The translations under genes and the position numbers were made by a program. A stretch of DNA of 18,815 nt from HGM13006 sp963649625 (lineage in GTDB: Bacteria > Bacillota > Clostridia > Oscillospirales > Oscillospiraceae). Positions 1-6,251 of this stretch are shown here, one piece after another. The stretch lies in assembly GCA_963649625.1 (NCBI GenBank), contig CAVJIP010000067.1, positions 1 to 18,815 of the forward strand, read 5' to 3'. Each line of letters opens with the position of its first letter. Position 1 is the stretch's first letter. The notes beneath the pieces are model-generated. The model saw only the letters and a program-made list of their open reading frames with translations. It did not search any database and had not been told where the DNA came from.

Positions 1-2
1 CC

Positions 3-11
3 TGCTATACT
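3..11 (+). promoter_or_regulatory. possible extended -10 of the response regulator promoter
   Basis: TG-C-TATACT (TG at 3-4, hexamer 6-11) is an extended -10 match. Transcription would start near 18, just ahead of the ribosome site at 20-26. Any -35 lies outside the window, so this rests on one element only. Confidence 0.35.
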
Positions 12-31
12 GGTGCCATGAGGTGAGTAAC

Positions 32-712
32 TTGCGTATTTATATCGTGGAGGATGACAGGGAAATTCGGGAGCTGGAGCAGTATGCCCTGGAAAGCAGC
101 GGCTTTCAGGTGGAGGGCTTTGAAAGTGCCGCCCCCTTTTATACCGCAGTGGCAAAGTCCCTTCCCGACCTGGTGCTTTTGGACATTATGCTTCCCGGAG
201 AGGATGGACTGACCATTCTCCGGCAGCTTCGCACCCGAGCGGAAACCCGGGACATTCCCGTGATTCTGGTCACTGCAAAAAGCTCCGAATTGGACACCGT
301 CCGGGGCCTTGATCTGGGGGCGGACGACTATCTGGCAAAGCCCTTTGGAATCATGGAGCTAATCAGCCGGGTCAAGGCAAGGCTTCGCTGTTCCCCCTCC
401 TCCCATCCTCCGATACAATATCAATATGGGGGCATTCTGCTTTCGGAGGAAAAGCACCAGGTCACTGTGGACGGCCTTCCGGTGGAGCTTACATACAAGG
501 AGTTTGAGCTGTTAAAGCTGCTGCTTTCCGCCCCAGGCACCGCCTTTACCCGGGACGTGATTATGGAGCGCATTTGGGGCTACAACTACGAGCTGTCCAG
601 CCGAACTCTGGATATGCACGTCAAGACCCTTCGCCAAAAGCTAGGGGCCAAGGGCGCTATGATTCAAACCATCCGCAACGTGGGCTTTAAGCTGGAACGT
701 CAGGAGGTGTAA
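32..712 (+). CDS. phoP: PhoP/OmpR-family response regulator
   Basis: DNA-binding response regulator of a two-component system, probably phosphate-responsive. Numbered from the GTG at 23, the receiver domain (about 5-120) has the acidic pair D11/D12, phospho-acceptor D54 in LVLLDIMLPGEDG, T84 and K106 followed by Pro. The C-terminal winged helix (about 132-227) has the OmpR pattern LTYKEFELLKLL and ends TIRNVGFKL. Start choice: the GTG at 23 has no ribosome site, while the TTG at 32 sits 5 nt after GAGGTGA (20-26) and gives MRIYIVEDD, the usual family N-terminus, so I prefer 32. The kinase gene follows 3 nt after the stop, so the two are co-transcribed. The phosphate role is inferred from the PhoR-like kinase sensor and the phosphate transporter downstream; the regulator sequence alone says only OmpR family. 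Confidence 0.9.
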   Translation: MRIYIVEDDREIRELEQYALESSGFQVEGFESAAPFYTAVAKSLPDLVLLDIMLPGEDGLTILRQLRTRAETRDIPVILVTAKSSELDTVRGLDLGADDYLAKPFGIMELISRVKARLRCSPSSHPPIQYQYGGILLSEEKHQVTVDGLPVELTYKEFELLKLLLSAPGTAFTRDVIMERIWGYNYELSSRTLDMHVKTLRQKLGAKGAMIQTIRNVGFKLERQEV

Positions 713-715
713 GCT

Positions 716-2026
716 GTGGAAGAAAAAATCACGCTGAATTTGTTTTATATGGGCCTGATTTCCGCCATACTGGCGGTACTCTGCTCCGGCATTGCCTTTT
801 ATCGCTCCTATCAGGAGCAGGTGCAGGAGGATTTAAGCCGTCATGGGCAGCTGGTCGCCGAGGCCTATACCTCTCTGACGGAGCCGTCCCAGCTCTCCCG
901 CTTTTCCCGGCAGGGGATTCGGATCACCCTGATTCAGACAGACGGCACGGTGCTCTATGAAAGTGCCGCCGATGCAGGCACCATGGAAAATCACCTGAGC
1001 CGCCCCGAGGTACAGTCCGCCCTGTCCGGCGGCTCCGGCAGTGCCAAGCGCACCTCCGAAACCTTGGGCTCCGTGGACTACTATTACGCCCTCCGGCTCC
1101 CTGACGGCAACGTGCTGCGGGTCAGCCAGGCCGTCAGCAATATCTACCAAATCTACGGAGATGCGGTGCCCTACCTGGTTTTGGCCATCTGTATTCTGAT
1201 GATTATGGCCGTGGTCTTTGCCGTGCTGCTGACCCGCCGGCTGCTGGTTCCCATCAAGCGGCTCCCGGACGAGCTGGACGACCCCACCCTGGCCGATGAC
1301 CGCTCCCGGGTCTACCCGGAACTTCGCCCCTTTGTCCAGGAAATTCAAAAGCAGCGGCAGGAGCGGGATTCCATGCGTCAGGAGTTCACCGCCAATGTGT
1401 CCCACGAGCTGAAAACGCCCCTTACCACCATCTCCGGGTATGCCGAAATGATCGAAAGCGGCATGGCCCGGGAGGAGGACGTGAAGCGTTTCGCCTCCAC
1501 CATCCATCGGGAATCCGGTCGGCTGCTGACCCTGATCAGCGACATCATCCGTCTGTCCCAGCTGGACGAAAACGATGCCCCCGCTCCCATGCTCCCGGTG
1601 GATCTTCGGAATCTGGCTACGGAGTGTATGGATTCCTTGGTGCCTGCCGCCAAGAAAAATGGGATTTCCTTTTCCATTGAGGGGCCGGAGTGTACGGTTC
1701 ACGGGGACAAGGGCGAGCTTTGGGAGCTTATCTACAATCTGATTGACAATGCCATTCGATACAACCGGCCCAACGGCTCCATCTCCATCACCCTGACCGA
1801 GCGCAGCATCTGCGTCTCCGACACCGGCATCGGTATCCCCCCGGAGCATCAGGAGCGTATTTTTGAACGCTTCTACCGGGTAGACAAAAGCCACAGCCGC
1901 TCCACCGGCGGCACCGGCCTGGGGCTTTCCATTGTCAAGCACGTTGCGGAGCATCATGGGGCCAGGCTCCAGCTGGAAAGCACTCTGGGCGTGGGCACCT
2001 CCATTACGGTCACATTCCCCAGCTAA
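716..2026 (+). CDS. phoR: PhoR-type membrane sensor histidine kinase
   Basis: Sensor kinase partner of the preceding regulator. A membrane segment at about 10-29 is followed by an extracytoplasmic domain (about 30-150) containing IRITLIQTDGTVLYES and MENHLSRPEVQSAL, a pattern typical of Firmicutes PhoR sensors. A second membrane segment lies at about 150-173. The short positively charged linker is at most a reduced HAMP. HisKA has phospho-acceptor H230 in NVSHELKTPLTTISGY. The ATPase domain shows the N box NLIDNAIRYN, G1 DTGIGIP, F box ERFYRVD and G2 GGTGLGLSIVKH, so it looks catalytically intact. It starts with GTG at 716; GGAGGTG (703-709), in the end of the regulator gene, is its ribosome site. 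No PAS domain is evident between TM2 and HisKA, unlike longer PhoR proteins. No terminator is visible before the transporter gene. Confidence 0.9.
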   Translation: MEEKITLNLFYMGLISAILAVLCSGIAFYRSYQEQVQEDLSRHGQLVAEAYTSLTEPSQLSRFSRQGIRITLIQTDGTVLYESAADAGTMENHLSRPEVQSALSGGSGSAKRTSETLGSVDYYYALRLPDGNVLRVSQAVSNIYQIYGDAVPYLVLAICILMIMAVVFAVLLTRRLLVPIKRLPDELDDPTLADDRSRVYPELRPFVQEIQKQRQERDSMRQEFTANVSHELKTPLTTISGYAEMIESGMAREEDVKRFASTIHRESGRLLTLISDIIRLSQLDENDAPAPMLPVDLRNLATECMDSLVPAAKKNGISFSIEGPECTVHGDKGELWELIYNLIDNAIRYNRPNGSISITLTERSICVSDTGIGIPPEHQERIFERFYRVDKSHSRSTGGTGLGLSIVKHVAEHHGARLQLESTLGVGTSITVTFPS

Positions 2027-2043
2027 CGGTATTTTCCACAGAT

Positions 2044-2109
2044 TTTACACAAATCCATATGCAGTCTTTACATTCTCCTGATAGACTTTACATTGTAATT
2101 TTCTGTACA
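2044..2109 (+). promoter_or_regulatory. Pho-box-like repeats and candidate promoter of the phosphate transporter
   Basis: TTTACA occurs at 2044-2049, 2067-2072 and 2087-2092, and TGTACA at 2104-2109. These resemble the TT(A/T/C)ACA half-sites of Firmicutes PhoP. Their spacing (23, 20, 17 bp) is not the regular 11 bp of the Bacillus consensus, so the assignment is tentative. TTTACA (2067) with TACATT (2089-2094, 16-bp spacer) is a possible sigma-A promoter that would start transcription inside the loop of the inverted repeat at 2049-2138. Confidence 0.35.
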
Positions 2110-2138
2110 TTGTAAGGAGAAGCTGCATATGGATTTGT
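2049..2138. repeat. nested inverted repeat enclosing the promoter, ribosome site and start codon of the phosphate transporter
   Basis: ACAAATCCATATGCAG (2049-2064) is the exact reverse complement of CTGCATATGGATTTGT (2123-2138): a perfect 16-bp arm pair 58 bp apart. Inside, TTCTCCT (2073-2079) is complementary to AGGAGAA (2115-2121), which is the ribosome binding site. The right outer arm contains the ATG at 2129. An mRNA begun upstream of 2049, such as read-through from the kinase gene ending at 2026, could fold so that both ribosome site and start codon are paired. An mRNA begun inside the loop could not. The layout also resembles small invertible promoters, but no recombinase gene is in the window. 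Confidence 0.75.
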
Positions 2139-3875
2139 TTTCTGTTTTTACCCTCTGCGGCGGGCTGGCCTTTTTCCTGTTTGGAATGCACATTATGTCC
2201 TCCAGNNNNNNNNNNCTTAGAGCTGACCCTGAAAAAGCTGACCTCTAACCCCTTCAAAAGTCTGCTGCTGGGTGCCGGGATTACCATTGCCATTCAGTCC
2301 TCCTCGGCCCTGACCGTTATGCTGGTGGGCCTGGTGAACTCCGGGATTATGGCCCTGCCGGAGACGGTGGGCGTGATTATGGGCTCCAACATCGGCACCA
2401 CCCTTACTGCCTGGATCCTCAGTATGACCGGAATTGAAACAGACAGCATTCTTCTGGCCCTGCTAAAGCCAGAGAACTTCTCCCCGGTACTGGCTCTCAT
2501 CGGCGTGATTATGATTATGGCCTGCCGCAGCGACAAGCGGAAGGACATCGGCTCCATTCTCTGCGGCTTCTCCGTGCTGATGTTCGGTATGAATTTAATG
2601 AGCGATTCGGTTTCTCCCCTGGCGGAGATGCCGGAATTTGAATCCATGCTGGTGCGATTCAACAATCCCCTGGTAGGTGTGCTGGTGGGCACCGTATTCA
2701 CCGGCATTATCCAGTCCTCCGCCGCCTCTGTGGGCATTCTCCAGGCCCTGTCCCTCACCGGCTCCGTCACCTACGGCATGGCGATTCCTATTATTATGGG
2801 GCAGAACATCGGCACCTGCGTCACCGCCCTGCTGTCCTCCATCGGCACCAATAAGAATGCCCGGCGGGTGGCGGCCATTCATGTGAGCTTTAACTTTATC
2901 GGAACCGTGGTATGCCTTTCCGTATTTTACCTTCTGAACGTCTTCCTACACTTTGATATTGTGGCGGAGCCCATCACTCCCGTGGCCATTGCGGGCGTTC
3001 ACTCCATCTTCAATCTGGTCACTACCCTGATGCTCCTCCCCTTCTCCAGGCAGCTGGTCAAGCTGGCCACCATTCTGGTGCCCGACAAGGCCGGGGCCAA
3101 GGACGAGACAGTGTTCCTGGACGAACGCATTATGAACGCTCCCATGCTGGCAGTGGAGCAGTGCCGGGAAAAGGCCATCTCCATGGCCAAGCTGGCTCAA
3201 AGCGCCATGCAGGATGCTATGCAGCTGATTTCCAACTACACCCAATCGGGCTTTGATGAAATCGAGCAGAAGGAGCAGGCCCTGGACAAGCTGGATGACG
3301 AGTTGGCCACCGCCCTGGTTAAGCTCTCCGCCCGGGAGCTGCGGGTGGAGGACAGCCATGAGGTGTTTGAGCTGCTCCATGCCATCGGCGATTTTGAACG
3401 CATTGGCGACCACGCCACCAATCTGGCAGAAAGCGCCATGAGCGTTTATAAAAACGGCTACAGCTTCTCGGATGCCGCCAAGGCGGAGCTGTCCACTCTG
3501 TTTGCCGCCCTCAGCGAGATTCTTTCCATAACGGTAGATGCCTTTTCCAAGGACGACACCACTCTGGCGGGCCGAATCGAGCCTCTGGAGGAGGTAATTG
3601 ATGACCTTACCGTGGACATTCGCAACCGGCACATTGTCCGGCTCCAAAAAGGAGAATGCGCCATCGGCATTGGGCTGATTCTGACGGATATTCTCACCAA
3701 CTGTGAACGTGTCTCCGACCACTGCTCCAACGTAGGAGTGTGCATTATCCAGATTCGGGACAGCAGCTTTGAGGTGCATGATTATCTCACCGAGCTAAAG
3801 GCAGACCAGGCTCCGGCCTTTGTCCAGGAGTTTACCCAGTTTCAGAAAAAATACCGTCTGGGTGCCCCCTCCTGA
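2129..3875 (+). CDS. Na+/phosphate cotransporter with C-terminal PhoU-like domain (interrupted by an assembly gap)
   Basis: Membrane importer of inorganic phosphate (PNaS/NptA family). The start is the ATG at 2129, after AAGGAG (2114-2119), giving MDLFSVFTLCGGLAFFLFGM as the family expects. Both family repeats are present, with AIQSSSALTVM near 2290 and IIQSSAASVG near 2705, each followed by an N-I-G-T motif (GSNIGTT, GQNIGTC). After about 3090 the protein becomes a helical PhoU-like domain (for example HAIGDFERIGDHATNLAE and ILTNCERVSDHC). Ten Ns at 2206-2215 put the two halves in different frames. The coding phase needs a gap whose length is a multiple of 3; by family comparison about 24 nt. 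The frame break is therefore an assembly artefact, not a mutation. Its position behind phoP-phoR fits regulation by phosphate starvation. Confidence 0.88.
2206..2215. other. assembly gap (10 N) in the phosphate transporter gene
   Basis: A run of exactly 10 N. Codon phase before it (from ATG 2129) and after it (LELTLKK) shows that the true missing length is a multiple of 3. The flanking sequences do not overlap each other. Confidence 0.95.
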
Positions 3876-3932
3876 GGGCTTCATAACGGCCAAAGCACCG
3901 CCACATTAGGCGTGTCCAGTTAGAAAACATTC

Positions 3933-4250
3933 TTAGACGAGAGAGAAACGGTGCTGTGCCATAAATAGATGTAACCTGCGAACGTGAAAACCCAATGCGG
4001 CCTCGCTGGGCTCGTTAAAAATCAGATTTACATTCAGCTTTTCCTGCGGCCTGACCCAAAAAATGGCCTCCTCAGAATCCTTGCCGGAGATATAGCCGCC
4101 GCCTATGGCACCCCACAGCACATAGAATATGCTGATCTCCGTGGTGTCCTCAAGCAGAGGCAGCGGATAATCCACTGGAGCATAGGCAGCAGGCTCAGCA
4201 ATAGGAAAACACCTCTGCCAGGTATGTTGTACCATAGCAGAGGTGTTCAC
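3933..4250 (-). pseudogene. unrecognised ORF, possible gene remnant, in the 3876-4269 interval
   Basis: The nearly 400-bp stretch between the converging transporter and lipoprotein 1 genes holds only this 105-codon minus-strand frame. Its middle (about residues 35-90, with IFYVLWGAIGGGY and EEAIFWVRPQEKLNVNLIF) reads like real protein, with codons like those of neighbouring genes (GGC, CTG, AAG, GAG). There is no good start: the GTG at 4250 lies inside a terminator hairpin, has no ribosome site and is preceded directly by a stop. I do not recognise the family. It may be the tail of a degraded gene or chance. No clear terminator for the transporter gene is seen here. Confidence 0.25.
4206..4245 (-). 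terminator. terminator of lipoprotein 1
   Basis: Perfect 9-bp arms GCAGAGGTG/CACCTCTGC (4210-4218 and 4237-4245) with an 18-nt loop. On the minus strand the stem is followed by TTTTCC. It lies 25 nt beyond the stop codon of the lipoprotein gene. Confidence 0.65.
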
Positions 4251-4269
4251 TCAATATGAAAGAGATAAA

Positions 4270-6006
4270 TTACTGGCCGCTGCTGCGGTCATAGGCTGTC
4301 TGGACAATCTCCTGCATCTCGCTGATGCCCAGGGACTCCAGCTTGTCCTGGAAGGACTGCCAAGTTTCCTCGGTGAGCTCCATGTCGCCGGTCATGAACT
4401 TGGTCATATGCTCCTGTACCACGGTCATCACATCGGTGGACAGTGCGTTGTAGCGGGTGGTCTCCTCGGTGGTCATCTGGTAGGTGCAGATGTACTCGGA
4501 GGTCATGTTGGACAGCCAGGTGTCGTAGACGGTGGCCTCTACCTCGTTGTCATAGGTAAGCTCCGTGCGCTCCATGCGGAAGTAGAAGGGGTTGTCGTTG
4601 TTGTTGGTGAAGATGGCATAGACCGCCATGGAGCCGTAGCCATTGGGATCCTTGAGGATCAGGTCGGTAAACTGCACATTGCCGTTTTCGTCCATGGTGT
4701 AGGTTTTATCCAGCTCACCAAAGTTGGAAATCATGCTGCCCTCTTCGGTGAAGAACCAGTTGATGTAGGAAACCAGCTGAGGGATGATGTCCTCATCGGC
4801 GGTGGTGATGCACCAGTCCCCATCGCCCCGGCCGCCGTAGGCGTTGTTCTGGGTCTTGATGGTGTCCCCTTCCTTCAAAACCACGTTGGCCATGGGATAG
4901 ATTTCGCAGATGTCGGGGCTGGCGGCGGCAGCCTTATAGGATTCGGAGGTCAGGTTGTAGGGGCCGAAAGCAATGGCCAGTTGGTCGTTGAGCACGTCAA
5001 AGTCATAGAAGGGGGCGGGGTTATACCAGCTCTCCACAAACAGCCCCTCCTGGTTCCACTGCTTCATCTCCTTGGCCCACTCATAGTTGCTGTCCAGGGT
5101 CACGGCAGCGGTCACGGTGCCGTCAATGTTCCACCAGGTCATGGCCACATCATTGGAGCTGATAAAATCTGCTCCGGCGTAGGCATCCGCCACCATCTTA
5201 GGTGAGACTACGGCGGCCTTTACCCCATAGTCGTTTTTCAGGGCCAGGGCCACATCATGAAGCTCCGCCACAGTGGTGGGAATCTCCTTGCCCACTGCGT
5301 CCAGCATATCCTTTCGGACGATGGGGCCACGGGTGTACAGAGGGATTTCGGTGAAGCTGTACATGGAGGTGGTCACACCGCTGGAGGCGATGGTGTCCTC
5401 CTTAAACTTGGGATAGGCCTCCAAAACCCCATAGTAGTTGGGGGCGTACTCCTCAAAATAGGGATACAGGTCTACCGCAAGGCCGTCCTCAATCAAACCG
5501 TCCTCGCCGGTGGAGTACAGACGACCCAGGCTCCGGGTAAGGTTGGGCAGGTCGTTGGCGGCCACCAGCAGGTTCAGCTTTTCGTTATAGGTGTCCGGGT
5601 CGGACCAGTCTACGTCCAGATGAACATTGGTGTATTCCTCGGCGGTGAGAATGGCATAGGCGTTTTCAAACTCCGCATCTGGACCGATATAGGCGGAGGC
5701 CCAGGGAGCAATGTTCAGAAATGCGGTAACGGTAGTCAGCTCATCGAACACCGGATAAAGCCCGCTGGCATCAATCTTGGTGGGATCGGTGGGCTCTGCC
5801 GTGGTGCTGTCCGCAGGAAGGGCGGCACTGTCCTGGGCTTCGGGAGCAGTGGAAGCCTCGGGGGCCTTGTCGGTGGCCTGAGTGGTTTCCTGGGTAGGGG
5901 TGGAGCCGCCGCCTGCGGCTGAAGTGCTACCGTTTCCGCCGCCGCAGGCGCATAGAGCCAGCAGCAGGGAAACGCTCAGCAGCATAGATAACAATCGCTT
6001 TTTCAT
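4270..6006 (-). CDS. solute-binding lipoprotein 1 (LplA-like extracellular binding protein family)
   Basis: Membrane-anchored extracellular binding protein of 578 residues, of the large Firmicutes family usually serving ABC importers. The signal peptide is MKKR plus a hydrophobic core, with lipobox L18-C19-A20-C21. A Ser/Thr/Ala/Glu-rich linker of about 50 residues follows, then the two-lobed binding domain. Family motifs include TRGPIVRKDMLDAVGKEIPTT (split here as TRGPIVRKD and GKEIPTT) and the C-terminal end QTAYDR. It is a diverged paralogue of the lipoproteins at 8610 and 10393. The ribosome site GGAGGA lies upstream of the ATG. No permease or ATPase gene is adjacent, so the transporter partner is elsewhere or the protein acts as a receptor. 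It is transcribed alone from the promoter at 6098-6141, which has the shared LysR-type box. The ligand is unknown; sugar binding, common in this family, is not supported by the neighbours. Confidence 0.85.
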   Translation of the reverse strand: MKKRLLSMLLSVSLLLALCACGGGNGSTSAAGGGSTPTQETTQATDKAPEASTAPEAQDSAALPADSTTAEPTDPTKIDASGLYPVFDELTTVTAFLNIAPWASAYIGPDAEFENAYAILTAEEYTNVHLDVDWSDPDTYNEKLNLLVAANDLPNLTRSLGRLYSTGEDGLIEDGLAVDLYPYFEEYAPNYYGVLEAYPKFKEDTIASSGVTTSMYSFTEIPLYTRGPIVRKDMLDAVGKEIPTTVAELHDVALALKNDYGVKAAVVSPKMVADAYAGADFISSNDVAMTWWNIDGTVTAAVTLDSNYEWAKEMKQWNQEGLFVESWYNPAPFYDFDVLNDQLAIAFGPYNLTSESYKAAAASPDICEIYPMANVVLKEGDTIKTQNNAYGGRGDGDWCITTADEDIIPQLVSYINWFFTEEGSMISNFGELDKTYTMDENGNVQFTDLILKDPNGYGSMAVYAIFTNNNDNPFYFRMERTELTYDNEVEATVYDTWLSNMTSEYICTYQMTTEETTRYNALSTDVMTVVQEHMTKFMTGDMELTEETWQSFQDKLESLGISEMQEIVQTAYDRSSGQ

Positions 6007-6039
6007 TTTGGCTTTCCTCCATTTCTGTTTCGGCGATAC

Positions 6040-6069
6040 CTTTGCCGGTAGAACAGGAGTGCGGCAAAG
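6040..6069 (-). other. hairpin in the leader of lipoprotein 1 mRNA
   Basis: CTTTGCCG/CGGCAAAG arms (6040-6047 and 6062-6069) form a perfect 8-bp stem with a 14-nt loop, midway in the roughly 85-nt untranslated leader. It does not overlap the ribosome site. It may stabilise the message; no known riboswitch is recognised. Confidence 0.4.
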
Positions 6070-6097
6070 AGGTCAGGTTCGCCGTTTGGATAACTCT

Positions 6098-6141
6098 ATC
6101 TTAGCACGAAAAGCCATCTATGACCAATGCCGGGACTGCAT
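6098..6141 (-). promoter_or_regulatory. lipoprotein 1 promoter with LysR-type box
   Basis: Read on the minus strand: box ATGCA-N5-GGCAT (6127-6141), then -35 TGGTCA (6121-6126) directly abutting it, a 17-bp spacer and -10 TAAGAT (6098-6103). The left half-box is the most diverged of the four copies (ATGCA instead of ATACC), but ATGC-N7-GCAT is a perfect dyad. GGCATTGGTCA is identical to the flavoprotein C promoter. Confidence 0.7.
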
Positions 6142-6203
6142 GGGGTCATATCATCCATGTAATATAATGATGAAGTCCTAACAGATATGGACGCTCAAGT
6201 CGT

Positions 6204-6242
6204 AAAAAGTCGCCGGGGCGATATTCGTCCCGGCGACTTTTT
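6204..6242. terminator. strong bidirectional terminator after the OYE gene
   Basis: Perfect 14-bp arms AAAAAGTCGCCGGG (6204-6217) and CCCGGCGACTTTTT (6229-6242) with an 11-nt loop, giving a T tract on both strands. It ends 9 nt beyond the OYE stop codon on the minus strand and insulates that gene from lipoprotein 1. Confidence 0.92.
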
Positions 6243-6251
6243 GCAGTGATC

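Noticed and set aside
833..1957. Long minus-strand frame (374 codons) opposite the histidine kinase
   Set aside because: It lies entirely opposite a gene with full kinase motifs. Its Gly/His/Gln-rich composition is typical of the antisense of high-GC coding DNA, and it has no ribosome site or family motif.
2049..2138. Insertion sequence or transposon ends
   Set aside because: The arms enclose only 58 bp with the ribosome site of the downstream gene, with no transposase and no target-site duplication visible.
4243..5205. Plus-strand frame of 320 codons opposite lipoprotein 1
   Set aside because: Antisense shadow with V/G/H-rich composition; the minus strand has a signal peptide, lipobox and family motifs.
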